A stretch of DNA of 64,000 bases from Primula veris (lineage: Eukaryota > Streptophyta > Magnoliopsida > Ericales > Primulaceae). The notes beneath the pieces were generated by a model. The model did not search any database and had not been told where the DNA came from. It saw only the letters and a list, made by a program, of their open reading frames with translations. The DNA lies in contig OY821749.1 in NCBI GenBank assembly GCA_963682055.1, positions 687,001-751,000 of the forward strand. Direction: 5' to 3'. Positions 51,800 through 63,647 of the stretch are shown here, one piece after another. The translations under genes were made by a program, and so were the position numbers. The first letter of the stretch is position 1. The number at the start of each line of letters is the position of its first letter.

Positions 51800-54172
51800 T
51801 CATAGGCCTTCGGTATAGGTCACCCCTGTCGATTTCAACCAAACGTTACCTTGGATAAGTCCATTCACGGTAAACTTATTTGCTTCCGTAGCACTCGTGA
51901 TGACATGATAACCAGCCCACTTGACCCGGTTACTTGTACCTGCCCCAGGCCCAGTATTGGCGTACTCACCATAATATAGCGTCTTTAAAGCAAAATCACC
52001 GTCCCAAATTGACCAACCTGATGGATCGATATGATCCGCTATGTAACTCTGCATAAATACGGTCCTGGAATATAATTTCCAGGGTCGGCCTAGATATGAT
52101 TTCATTGTTCCCTTAACGGGCTCAAGATCTGAGCTTGCTATTACGTTACATTTCTGAATAGAAGTTCCAGTGTTTTGGTTTGGGTCTTCTCGACCTTGGG
52201 CGGTTACCATGTTCTTTTGTCCACTCATGCCTTTTCGAGCCACGATTTTGCAGTTCTGGAAAACAACAGCTGCGTTACCAAAAGTAAAATCTACCGTACC
52301 GGTTATGTAGCAATCCCTATAAAATTGACGGTTCGTGTGTGTGTATAGGGTGTCTTGGTAGGCGTCAATTTTGCAACGATTTATAACGGACTTATCGGCC
52401 CCAACGCGTAGTGCCACGGCCTGGTGCTTTTGTGGGCCTGCCGTGTTCTGAAACCATATATCTTGAGCCATGAATCCATCACCAACAGCCGCTATACAAA
52501 TAAAAGGTTATAATCAGGGACAACCAACTCTAATACAAATCTGTCTCCAAATGACAATATCTAAAAGTAATCTGAAACTTGTTGTCATGGCTCACCGATT
52601 AAGGCGTTGTGAAGTAAAATCTATCACTATTTCTCTGCGTTATTACCTCTTTTTTTGTAGTAAAAAAATTGTCTTTCGAAATTAGATTTATTGGATAAGC
52701 ATTTGAAGTACAAAGAACCATTGGCTAAAAATAGGAATTAACTAAAGTTAGATCAATTAGGAATTACCAACAGTAGCAGACTTGAAAGTGGTTGATCCAT
52801 CAATAACATTCAAGCTACCGGTGATAATAGTAGAATCCATGCCATCACCGGTAAGCATAATATTAAGTTTCTTGTTTCCGATCTCAACATTCTCTTTATA
52901 AATACCCTTCTTTATGTATATAACATAACGACTCGAGCTTTTTTCTGGTGCAGAAGCTATCGCTTCTGTTACGGTCTTAAACTTTCCACTTCCATCCTTT
53001 GCAACCACCACATTTGCGTTGATCTCCGCACCACTTGTCTCTAATAACCGCCTATCTCTGGCGGTGACCCATGCTGGAAATATTCCAGTGACCAGCTCGT
53101 TCACCTTATAAAAGAAAATAATAACTAGAATTAGTTGAGACATGGGCGGAGCGACACAAGGATAAATATTTCCTATAAATTTTGTAAAAATAATTCAGAA
53201 ATGTTTTGTAATTGTGTTTTCCGACTCCCTTCAAATATATATTGTATTTCTTAATTTCTTTTTACTACGTGGGTCGAAATTGCTCGATCATGAAAACTTT
53301 GACCAAAAATATATGTTAAAATCATTTGCTTCTTGTTGTTTTTTAAATTTAGACAAATAAGTATATAACTTCTAACCGTACGTATATATATAGGTATCAC
53401 TGGGTCAAGCACTCAAGCTTTATACCCTATTTTATGCATAAACATAAACTCATTATTCTGATCATCTAATTCGTTATATAGAATTATTATTTTTTTAGAA
53501 AAAAACTAACTATCCTAATTCACTAAGTCACTATAAAAAGACTACCTCATCCACTGTTGGGGAGAGTGATACTGCAACCATCAAGGCCAAGGAGGTCCTT
53601 GCTCTACCTATCAATTTTTCCAAGTCGGGCTCAAGCATCAACCGAGCCGACCCAGATAACCCTTCAAGGCACGTAAAATGGTTAGTTAACACACTGCTAA
53701 GCCATGTATGGGCATCTAAATGGGCCTCTTGGGTTGGGTTATCCAATATGGATATTGAGTCCATGACCCGATCCATGGATATGTTCATTAACTGCATGCA
53801 ATCCGCCATAGCGGATTGCTGACTAGGTTCATTAATCCGACGACTTGAATCCTTTGTTATCTGGACTGTGTCCTGAATGAACGGAACAGATTGTCTCAAG
53901 AACATCTTGAGGAAATCAACTCCGTCCATTGGGAGTGAGTTTTGGGATGTGAACTCGGACAACATGACCACGCATGAAGCCGGGTCATGGGCCCCCACGC
54001 ATACCCGACTAGGTGAAAGAGGTCCATTAGGTATATGATAGATATTTGAGTTTGTTGTTAGAAATGCAAGTAATCCAATTGTGGCTATAGAGAGACTAAT
54101 AAAAGAGATCAATTTGCAAGGAGAAAATTTTCCCTTTGGAGTGTCCAGTAAAGGTTGGTGGGTTAATGTCAT
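51800..54172 (-). CDS. Type I pectin methylesterase with N-terminal PMEI domain
   Basis: De-esterifies homogalacturonan in the cell wall, releasing methanol. Three minus-strand exons, 53546-54172, 52768-53104 and 51800-52491, encode 551 residues, a normal length. Residues 21-40 form a membrane anchor or signal (LISFISLSIATIGLLAFLTT). The PMEI-like region spans about 50-200 with Cys in VCVGAHDPASC, ADCMQL and FTCLEGL. A processing motif RRLL is at 227-230. The catalytic domain follows: Q345 (HQAVALRV), Q367 and D368 (QDTLY), D389 (GTVDFTFG), R457 and W459 (LGRPWK). All expected active-site residues are present; GTVDFTFG has Thr where Ile is usual. The PMEI part normally keeps the enzyme inactive until it is cleaved in the Golgi. 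A TATA box lies 43-49 bp upstream of the ATG, so the 5' UTR is very short. Confidence 0.95.
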
Positions 54173-54214
54173 GGTGAAATATTGGATGTCATTTCTTCGT
54201 TTCTCATTGTGCTC

Positions 54215-54221
54215 TTATATA
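54215..54221 (-). promoter_or_regulatory. TATA box of the pectin methylesterase gene (TATATAA)
   Basis: On the minus strand ctatataagag lies 43-49 bp before the ATG at 54172. Plant starts are usually about 30 bp after a TATA box, which would leave a leader of only about 10-20 nt. Confidence 0.5.
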
Positions 54222-57100
54222 GAATTTGAAAGCACAACCTTGAATTAAAAAAATGTGAATAATGCTTATGAAATTTAATTGGATTTATGTCTATAATTGA
54301 TAAAGCTCAAGTTTACAACAAATTATAAACATCATTAGGGTCAGGTTCCGCTGTTAATAGCTAGGTAGGGTTAGTGGGTTGCTAGCTAGACGTTTACTTT
54401 TGTGCACTTTTCATACTACCCAAATGATCTTTAAGTATCATTTCACTTTATTATCTATCGTTAGACTTTTGTTTGTGTTCATCAATACAATCCATTATTA
54501 ACATCGCTAAAAAAAATTACTTTTTAAGTTTTGTAGCACAACCTAAAACCAATGGTTCTTGTTGTTTGGTCATAGTACTAAGGATTCATCACCAACGGGA
54601 GTTGCTGAGACGGTACAACCTAAAATCTTGGGATAACTCGGAACGATGTTAACCACACGATTCTCAACTCAATGACAGGGAAAGAAAGACAAACTATATA
54701 TATTAATTAAGTTTTATTAAAGTTCTAATGATAAGGAATAAAAATGCATAAATCATACTCATAAATAGATAGGAATCCATTAAGGAAAAACGGAAATATC
54801 TAGTAGAATTAATCAATTTAAAAACTAATACTAAAAGGAAAATTATTCTAGTTTTGAGAAATGAAAACGAGTAGTGGAAAACAATGTAACTAAAACAAAA
54901 GAATAAGTGTACAAAAAAATGAAGTAAAAATTCAAAACCGTGTCTAATCTGAGGCAACTGCCTCGATTGTATCCATTGCAAGTATATCCCTTGAAATACC
55001 GTGAAAGAACGTGAATTCTGGCATCCGGTTTGCTTCTCTAGCTAAAACCGTGCCCAACAAAGGTCTCAGGAGTGTACGTTAACTTAAATTATATATCACG
55101 ATTTTCCTTAATCAAGTCTGATATTCGTTTAAACTGGTTTCTTGGTGTTGTTTAGGCGTGCAGTTGGAATTTGTTAAGCATATATATGCTTCTTTTTCTG
55201 GTTGCTTAATTTATCTATGCATAACGCACTCACATGCTTCCAAAGTCCCAATAGTTTTATGCATGTCAAACTTGGCACAAACGAGTAACTTCATCAAATG
55301 GCAACTTTCCCAAACAAGTTTTTGGTTCTCTCAAGTTATTTTCTCTTATGCTTAGTAATAAGAGACAGTGAAAAATGTCAGGTGCACAAATCTTCCACCA
55401 TGATTAGAATACGGATACGATGAGGGGTTGGTCATAATGGGACTGATATATATGTAAAAACTAATTAAGTATTTCGTTGAATCATTTTTTAAGAGTCTGC
55501 TTCCACTACTCGATGTAGGAAAACAAAATTAAAAGTCGTATTCTCTCCGCGACGTCTCAAAGCAGAGAACAACATGCAAGCACCATCACACTGCTCCAAA
55601 AACTTGAAGGCCAAAACTAATTAGTTAGATTGATGCCAATTCTCAAAATTCGACAAATAAATAGTTCAAGTGTTTATTATATATGTCTTTATTGTTTTCT
55701 CATGTTTATCGAAACTGGGGGCTAGTGAGTCTCAAGTTATTTATCGAAAACTTTAGTGTGCAGCCTGTATTGCCATATTGGTCTTGCTCAGTGTCACTTA
55801 TATGAAAGTCCAAAAGAAGTAGAGATACCTTAGATTCAGATCCAAAGAATGTGTTTTTTATAATTAGTTGGCTCCTTTGTATTGGCCATAATAATTGAGA
55901 GTTGGCACTCTTTGGGAAAAAGAATAAATTAGACCATTAAACCAAGAAAACTATTTACAAACAAGCACAGAAACCGACACAAATCTAGCCTACTTGCGGG
56001 TAACCAACAAAAAAACGTAAAAAAAAATGTTAATAATCAAAGAATATCATGGTCATGCAAAAATGTATTAAATAAGGATTTAGATAAACTAAGGTCTAGT
56101 TGAGTTTGTTTGGGTTCATTTTTCCACTAAATATCTATAATTTACACAATATCAACCAGTGAGATAAAAAAAGGTTTTCATGACGTGCAAGCTGACTAAA
56201 AATTTGACAAAAAAACTACGTTAATTTGCTCATAAAGTCTTCTAAGTCTGTGTCTTAATTGATATTTGTATGATCCTAGCTAGTCAATACAACAATAATT
56301 AAAAAGTCATAAAATATTAAATTATGTTTTTAAAAAATTATATTTCTTTGGTGGTGGCTAAGGGCAAAGAAAATGTCATTGTCCTTGTCCTAGTGGTTAG
56401 GGAATCAGGCTATTAATTTTTCGTTTCATATATCTTATTTTAATTTATAATACTCCATTTATTTATTTTTGAAATGAATAAATACTCCATTTTGTTATAG
56501 AATAAACTACACTAGTGTTTTAATGCCTCAACTAAATTCTCTGTCATCTACAATTTTGAAATATTAAACAGCCCTACCTACATAATTCCACAATAACATA
56601 ACTTTCCTAAATAAATTTTCATTCAGTTTTTTTTCCTAAACTTTCTCAAAGGAGATCAAAATTCTTTTATCGGCTAAGCTTGCTAGACATTTACCGGTTT
56701 TAGCAAGCCAAGACTAAAATTAATCTCCGAAAGGCTGGAGTTCGCAAACAACTCGAGACTATTCGATCGAAGTCAAGCTATTCTCTGTAGTTTAACTTGA
56801 GTACCATTCAATTCTTAGTTTAGAGAGAAAAAGAAAGGAGATAAACGTGCATTTGATGGTTTTAGTGCCATAGTGCGATAACTTTATAACTTTCTCATGT
56901 GCTTATATCATTACTCACTTTAACTGGCAAAATAATGAAAGGTTCTCAATTTTGTTCACCTCTAAAGCACTTTTAAGAATCAACTCAAGTGTTCTTACAA
57001 ATTCATTTTAGCAAGTATAATATTGTTACATCAACCTATAGCTAGCTATTTAAATCTACATTCCCCCTTACAAAATCCATGAAAAGAACTCAATATAGAC
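54222..57100. other. Intergenic region upstream of the pectin methylesterase
   Basis: Promoter-side and spacer sequence, AT-rich. Short frames at 54703-54981 and 55158-55355 lack domains. An imperfect inverted pair (gctaagcttgcta, ttagcaagcc) lies near 56670-56710. Confidence 0.5.
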
Positions 57101-57499
57101 AATTCTAGTTTATTTTAACTTTATTTGTTTTCGAGTAATCCGTTTATATGCTTGGCATGTCCATTGCTTTCGCAATATGTTCATGATCATGGTACGCCCT
57201 GGAAGAAGTCTCGTAGGGCATTTATCTGTAGTAAAAAGATATTATACCGGGAAAGAAATTTCTTCTAGGCGATAATTAAGATGCTTTAAAAGCCTTTCTT
57301 TTAAGGTTCCGGACTTAATTCCACTTTCGAAAAGAGGAATCCTTGAGAAGTGAAGAGGAAAGAAATATGTTACCTAAATTCTAAATCAGTGTTAGTGTTA
57401 TATCTAGTAATGAATTGTGATGTGCTCCAAATTCCATTCAGACGGATGGTGTCTTGATAAGAAGATTTTCTGATCTATTTGGTATCTTCATAAAGATTG

Positions 57500-57895
57500 T
57501 AATAGCATAATTTTATTTGTAAAAGTTATTCTGAATTTTGATCTTCTCTCTTTAGTTTTTACGCTGCTTTCAGGTTTTGGTTGTTAGTTTAAGTCGTGTT
57601 CAAATCACTGAATTTTGGGATTTTGAGTTTCAAAACAACTCACTTTAGATCGTTTTGATCCTGATATTATAAGCGGAGTTATAAGGACAAGAGGATAAGA
57701 AGAAGAAAAAACTTTTGATCTCTTTTTTCTTAGTCTTTTGATTTGAAATATAACTTTTATTACCAAATTTTCCCCTCAAATTGCAGCACAAAAGGGCTCA
57801 TTTGGTTTTAAGTCGTTCAGACCATTGTGGGGTTTTGTACCACTGTTAACCTTTAATTTTCATTAATAAAGCTTGTAACCGTTACTTAAAAAAAA
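57500..57895 (+). mobile_element. Possible LINE 3' end with poly-A tail
   Basis: Ends ccactgttaacc, tttcattaataaagcttg, taaccgttac, then A(10). This resembles the 3' UTRs of plant L1-type LINEs, where ttaat and aaagctt precede the tail. No reverse transcriptase was identified, so the call is tentative. Confidence 0.3.
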
Positions 57896-58135
57896 AAATT
57901 ATGGGGTATAAGGAGAAGCAAGAGTTTTTTATGCCCATTTTCTTTGATTATTAGGTTAAATGATCATAACTTATTTTAGTAATTTTTCTTCTAAGTAACT
58001 ATAGGCTCTTAATTCTGTAATTCTTTATTATCAGTTTTCAAGTAATCGGATATTTTTGTATTCGTAAGGATTACTATGGGGTGTCTATTCTATAGAAGAT
58101 AATGTTTTGAATAATGATGATGAGAGACGTTTTAC

Positions 58136-58157
58136 CAAAAAAAAAAAAAAAAAAAAA
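58136..58157 (+). repeat. Poly-A tract, possible retroelement tail
   Basis: An uninterrupted run of about 20 A follows gagacgttttacc. It may be the tail of a second LINE or SINE insertion; no target duplication was identified. Confidence 0.5.
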
Positions 58158-58744
58158 CCAACAACTAAGCACTAATAAAAAAGAAACATTTACTAACACC
58201 CAACATCCTTTGATGGTGAATTAATAAATTTATCTTCTCACTAATTAAAAGTTTTAACATTTCCAACTTGTGCTGTATGTAGGGCCAAAGTTACCAAGTT
58301 TATTGAAAATTATAGAGCGAAGGAGACATAAGTTTATTAATAATCATCAACTTTTCTTTATTTGAAGGACAATATATTGCAAAATAACCTTTGAGTTATT
58401 GATAATATTTAAAGAAATGTCATCATTAGAAAAGAGCATTTTGTAAAAATCATGTCTATATTTTTGCTTTTGTATGATACGGTAGAAGAGACTATTTGGA
58501 TATCTGTGTATAAGTTTTGTTTATTTGAGTTGGACAAGAAGGTAAAAGCACCATGTCGGACGAGAACAATTTTAGGTCTGTTGCGACTTATGGAATAGGT
58601 GTTTTGTTTGGTTGGTTAATATGATGCTTATGTTTAAAATAAAAAAAAACTTTTCTTTACAAAGTACCAAGAAAACATGATTAAACTGTTTATTCAAAAA
58701 GAAATTTAGTGTTACACTTATTCACTAAACCTACACATATGGCG

Positions 58745-59130
58745 TGTTTGCCCAAAAAACTCATGAGAAAATAAAAATGATTTTTCGAAAAAATATTTTT
58801 TGTTTTTGTTTGTATTGGAAAACGAATGAAAAAGAAAACAAAAGAAAATCAGGAAAACCTTTGTTTGTATAATGAGATAAGGCATTTTACTTTCAAAACT
58901 GAAAGTAAAATAAAAATAAATGAAAAAATTGGGACTGAAAGTAAAATAAAAATAAATGGAAAAATTGGGACTAACTCTGTTTCTCTCACTTTCTTTTATT
59001 TTATTTTCTCTTTATTTACCAATCTTTCAAACACGTGACTGGAAAATGATTTCAAGTTCATTTTCCTTAATTTTACTTTCTTTTCTTTTTATTTTTCGTG
59101 ACATTTTTCGGATTCCAAACACACATCATT
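58745..59130. mobile_element. Possible hAT-like MITE containing a 36-bp tandem repeat
   Basis: Left end gcgtgtttgcccaaaa and right end ggattccaaacacac are roughly inverted. Inside, a 36-bp unit (actgaaagtaaaataaa ... attggg) is repeated at 58898-58933 and 58934-58969 with one difference. The interior is self-complementary (ttttcctt against aaggaaaa-type stretches). Confidence 0.35.
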
Positions 59131-59149
59131 AGGGATGGTAAACGGGTCG

Positions 59150-59336
59150 GATCTGGAAAGATCTGATCCGATCCGATTCGATCCAATGTCTGATCCGATC
59201 CGATTCGATCCAATGTGTTTTTAAGGAGGATTCGATCCGAACCGGATCCGAAAGATCTTATCCAAACCGGATCCGAAAGATCTTATCCAAACTGGATCCG
59301 TACGATCCGGTCCAAATTAGATCCGAAAGATCCAAT
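59150..59336. repeat. GATC-dense tandem-repeat island
   Basis: Seventeen GATC tetranucleotides in about 187 bp, made of variants of GATCCGAT, GGATCCGAAAGATC and TTATCCAAAC. Two perfect 27-bp tandem copies start at 59163 and 59190 (CTGATCCGATCCGATTCGAT...). The start aacgggtcggatctgg resembles a dispersed plant repeat family. Confidence 0.85.
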
Positions 59337-60314
59337 CCAAAATGTTTACCCAAATTTTATATATGCTATTTTAATATGCTTTTTAAGCCTTTAAATATAT
59401 TTATATATACTTCACCCACCTTGAAACCCTTGAAATTTTGTATTTATTGAATAAAAAAGTAAATTGGCAATATGCTGGATTTTGGTAACACTATTGAATT
59501 TCTAAATCAAAATCAAAATTTGAGTGTCCCTATTACTTATTTTTACAAAAATCATGCTAAACATATTTTTTCTCATATAGAAATCATATATCAGTAATTT
59601 TTAAATGAAACTTTATGAGTAATGCCAAGGCAGGTGATGGGGGCTGATGGTGCTCTCCAGTTTGATAATTTTTAAATGAAACTTTCAAGAGTAATTTACG
59701 ATTTAATTTATTCTTCCTTTTTAAATAATAAGATGAACTTGTATCTGAAATTTTAAATAATAGCCTTTTTTTTCTTGAAGTTGTTATAAAACAGCTGCAT
59801 GCATAAGAATATATGCCCAAAATCCTTTAGAATTTGGTTTGCATCTTATTGTTTTCATGCTCTTAATTTGTATTGCGATTGGATCACATATCTTACTTGT
59901 TTATACGCAAATTCCACTTTAAAGTTCGGATTATCGACTACAGTAATTTATAATTTTCATGTTGATTGAAAAATTCTCAATATAAGCAGCGGATATCGTA
60001 TGCTTCTCTTGAGAATCATGAATATTCTGAAAATGTGGGATCTCATAAACAAACTAGCTACATCGTAACAACACGACAAAGTATTGAATTCTCTAGTTTA
60101 GCTCTTCCGGTTCCTTAAGAAACGATTGATAACAAATTGAAGACCAGGTGGAAACAGCATATAATTAATGACATTTATTTCATGTCAAGAAAAAATTATC
60201 GTGCAAGACTAAAAAGAACGAAGCTGGAGTCGAACTAAACCTTTCAATTAGATGAGATACAACTTATTCAGACAGTACAAACATAACAATTACTCGGGGT
60301 CGTGTGAAAAAGTC
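59337..60314. other. Intergenic region 3' of the NTF2 gene
   Basis: AT-rich spacer. A 12-bp stretch, aatttttaaatgaaactt, occurs twice (near 59597 and 59667). No gene was recognised. Confidence 0.5.
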
Positions 60315-60783
60315 TCAACCATAATTTAGGCGGAATATGTCGTTTTGCACAAAGAAATTCCCTTCCACAGTGGGGATCAAATGAAACATCTGCAATTCAA
60401 AACATAGCGAGGAATTTTTGTAATCCAACATGACTCTTGTATGTAAACTCAAATGTATTGTAGTATACATACACAAATACCTGGCTGAACCTTAGCGAGT
60501 GTTCTTCCTCGGGCAAGTGAAGGCTTCCGCTGACAAAGACTATGATGCCCCCGGAGCTTGAACAAGGTTGTGAATCAATTGTGCTAATTGAGTGTCGGCA
60601 TTGATCAAAAGGTAGATGGTTAAGCTTACTAGTAATTTCATCGGCTCCTTGTATTCTTTGCCCCTCGAATGTGAGCAAGGAGGAAGGCTGGTAGAGAGAA
60701 GATAGAGAGGAACGATCGGAGTCAAAGAGTTGGTAGTAATGATCCACAAATGCCCTCCCCACATACTCAACTTGACCTTCCAT
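60315..60783 (-). CDS. NTF2: Nuclear transport factor 2 (NTF2)
   Basis: Small dimeric factor that carries Ran-GDP into the nucleus through FG-nucleoporins. Two minus-strand exons, 60481-60783 (101 codons) and 60315-60389 (24 codons plus stop), encode 125 residues, the normal length for plant NTF2. The start MEGQVEYVGRAFVDHYYQLF matches the usual N-terminus; SSLLTFEGQRIQGADEI, FDQCRHSISTIDSQP and GGIIVFVSGSLHLPEEE follow. Exon 2 reads MFHLIPTVEGNFFVQNDIFR and ends LNYG. The single NTF2-like cone fold fills the protein. Close in sequence to Arabidopsis NTF2A and NTF2B. Its promoter lies in the 1.4 kb up to the PPR gene, which is transcribed in the same direction. Confidence 0.95.
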
Positions 60784-62237
60784 AAATGGCAAGACAATTT
60801 TAAAAAAGAGGAAAAAATGAATATTTACTCGCGTAAAGAATTTAGACCTGATTGTTTGCACAAGGGGGTCTTGAACACAAATACATTTAAAAGCACACCA
60901 AAATTTATGAAAAGGGAACTAGCATATATGCATTGCATAGATAACAAGCAAAGCATAAGACTAAGAGGGAGCTTTTGGGGGTGATATTAGTTCTGAGAAT
61001 CTTGTAATACTTGGAAAGCATCTATTAAACTGTTTTCCTACGCAAAGTTGGAAAGAGTGGGAAAAAAAAGTAATCAAAATAGGAGAGTTGGCTTTGTTTG
61101 TATGCAAATAGCATCTCTATCTTTGCATATGGAGCGACATGACGAAGCTAATGTTTTCCCAGTTTTCGTTATTTATGTTCTCGTGGTACTTGTTCATCCT
61201 CATTTGTACCGTGAGTATGGTGCATGTCTAGTCGCAAGTTCTTGTTTTGTTTGTAGTGCTCTCGTAAAAGAATCGGACTTTAACTTCTATTTTAAGTTGT
61301 TGACTGCAGTTTTTTTGAAAACGTCTTTAATTGATATTGAAACAGAGACGTTTACGGTTGGTTTATCCACAGTTAATGAGTAATGGAAAAAAGTATGGAT
61401 ATCAGACTGTTTGAGGAGGAATCATTATTGACACATAAGATAACTAAGACTAGTATCAAAATGACAAAAACATGTACTTAACATAAAAATGTGCGAAATT
61501 AAATTTACAATGAGATGTTCTACAAAGATATTCAACTAACAAAAAGCATCTCAACAAATTTGAGGGAACTGGCTTATTTTCGATTGATAATTTAGGTGAA
61601 AGGCAAAACGAAGAATTGAACAAAATAATTACAGCAGTTAGGTCAGCCATTCTATTCACACACCACCAAAACCCAAAAAGTAATCAAGATGAACGACAAG
61701 CTGAGAAAGGTTGAGTACCATTGACCTAAAACCCGTAACAACAATGCGTATGTATTCGGTACCACCACACCTTTTTTGCTGACCAAGACCGAATCAGAAC
61801 TGCCACATCACAAGTGTAACAAAGGACAACATTATCCCCAGTACTGTAAACAAAAACCCCAACAACAAATCCGATCCATTTCCCTGGCTGCATATGGACC
61901 CTGATCGGAAAATATAATCTGGTCCGGTGCAACATTTTCATAAAAGTAACTGTATCTGTCCACCTACGAGCTTCTAGATTTTTGGGCAACTCCCACAAAT
62001 AAATCTCAAGTTAAAAGGCTCAAAGGTGGTAATTGACCACAATTTGCCTCCAAACAAGACTTTACGCTAAACTGAGGCAGCAGTTGAGGTAGAAGAGATT
62101 ATAAATGTAATTTCTTTTCTTGCTTTCCTTTCAGTTGTACAAACACTAGGAACTGGGGTAAGTATATTCTTCAAAGAGCTATTAAGCTCAAATAAGCAGC
62201 AGCTTTGTAAGTATGTAACTTAATGTAATTCCTTGAA
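60784..62237. other. Intergenic region between the NTF2 and PPR genes
   Basis: NTF2 promoter and 5' UTR at the low end, PPR 3' UTR at the high end. Frames at 61048-61383 (plus) and 61726-61998 (minus) have no recognised domain; the latter may be part of the PPR 3' UTR. Confidence 0.5.
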
Positions 62238-63647
62238 TTACTTAAAGCATAAGATTAAACTTTTATAGGTCTTTATATCCGGTTTAAGCCCCGACTCCAG
62301 CATCTCATCGTGCAATTTCATGGCTATCCTAAATTGATTTTCCTGGCAAAGCCCACGAATCATTATCGAATAGCTTTCACTGTTTATCACTTGTCGACTT
62401 CGCATGTAATCGAACACCTTATTCACCTCTTCGACCCTCTTTGCTTTAATAATCCCATCAATAAGCACATTATATGTTTTCACATCCAAAGCTCCATTCA
62501 CATTTTTTACCTTATTATGCAAATCAATCGCATATTCGATATCTCTACAATTACAGTAATGTAACACCAACAAACTACAATATGAAGAACTCGGAACAAT
62601 CTCTTTATTTAGCATTGTGTTCATAAGCTCCTCGGCTTCTCTCCATAACCCTTTACTACATTGTTTAGTAACAAAATTAGACAAGTTCAATACACAAGTA
62701 TTAATCCCTTTACCGATCATATCTTTCAATAATCCACTGATTTCCTCTGACGGATCGACACCACATAGAGCATTAACAAATTCGGTATAGCAACTTTCGT
62801 TCACAACAATATCTCTATCAATTATTTCTCTGTACATTCGAATCGCTTCTCTAACTCTCCCTCTTCTAGAACACGCTGTTAACATATACCCGTAAGAGGA
62901 TTCATTGAACTCAACTTTCTCTTCACAAGCCCTATCGAAAAACATACTAATTGCGTTAGTCCTCCCCAATTCAGACAGCTTTCGCAGGATGAAATCATAA
63001 TTCGTTAAAGAAAACTTCGGAATTAACCCCTTCTCCGTCATACAACATAGAATCATGTTAATCACTTCATCGTCCCCAAACTTACAAGCTCCGTCAAGAA
63101 TAGAACTGTAAGTACCAAAACCCGAGTCAACTTTCCTACTATGCATCTCATCTAAACGACTCAATGCCGTTTTAAAGTCCCCTTTTCCGCTATAAAAATC
63201 TATCACCAAGTCATAAATCAAGGAACTATAAACACCCATATCCAAAATCCTAACAATAGTCTCGAATTTTCCGTCTTTAGAAAGAATCCTAGCAAGTACA
63301 TTCCATGTATACCTATCCGGTAAAACCTCGTTCCGAAGCATATTACTATACAAACCCCACGCCAATTTCGTCTCGTTCTTCGATTCTAAATTAGAAAGCA
63401 AAGAATTGCAGCTACCAATAGACAAAACAAACCCATTATCTATCCCTATTTTGTAAACCTCTAGAGCTTGCAAAAAAGAACCGTTTTCGCAATAATGCTC
63501 CAAAACAGAGCCCAAAACAGAGGGGCAAAATATTGTACCTTTACAAAGATATATAGCTTTGTTAGCGATTTGGTCAAGAGAGTATGTTTGGATAAGAAAA
63601 TTCAAGACGGGTTTTAAGTTATAAGCCAAACTCGACACAAATAAGAC
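62238..63647 (-). CDS. P-class pentatricopeptide repeat protein, 5' end not in this exon
   Basis: PPR proteins bind organellar RNA sequence-specifically and affect its stability, splicing or translation. The exon encodes about 469 residues with roughly ten 35-residue motifs, clear ones being DRYTWNVLARILSKDGKFE, NESSYGYMLTACSRRGRVR, DVKTYNVLIDGIIKAKRVEE, NSESYSIMIRGLCQENQFR and DIKTYKSLILCFK at the end. There are no E or DYW domains, hence P class. The frame has no ATG near its start: the first in-frame Met is about 100 residues in, and an acceptor-like aattcag ends at 63648 just before GTCTTATTT. The most likely reading is that an upstream exon, perhaps beyond the window, supplies the start and transit peptide. 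Most plant P-class genes lack introns, so the alternative is a lost start codon. Confidence 0.85.
   Translation of the reverse strand, partial: VLFVSSLAYNLKPVLNFLIQTYSLDQIANKAIYLCKGTIFCPSVLGSVLEHYCENGSFLQALEVYKIGIDNGFVLSIGSCNSLLSNLESKNETKLAWGLYSNMLRNEVLPDRYTWNVLARILSKDGKFETIVRILDMGVYSSLIYDLVIDFYSGKGDFKTALSRLDEMHSRKVDSGFGTYSSILDGACKFGDDEVINMILCCMTEKGLIPKFSLTNYDFILRKLSELGRTNAISMFFDRACEEKVEFNESSYGYMLTACSRRGRVREAIRMYREIIDRDIVVNESCYTEFVNALCGVDPSEEISGLLKDMIGKGINTCVLNLSNFVTKQCSKGLWREAEELMNTMLNKEIVPSSSYCSLLVLHYCNCRDIEYAIDLHNKVKNVNGALDVKTYNVLIDGIIKAKRVEEVNKVFDYMRSRQVINSESYSIMIRGLCQENQFRIAMKLHDEMLESGLKPDIKTYKSLILCFK

Noticed and set aside
61048..61383. 111-codon plus-strand frame upstream of NTF2
   Set aside because: No recognisable domain and no splice partners; it lies in the promoter or 5' UTR region of the minus-strand NTF2 gene.
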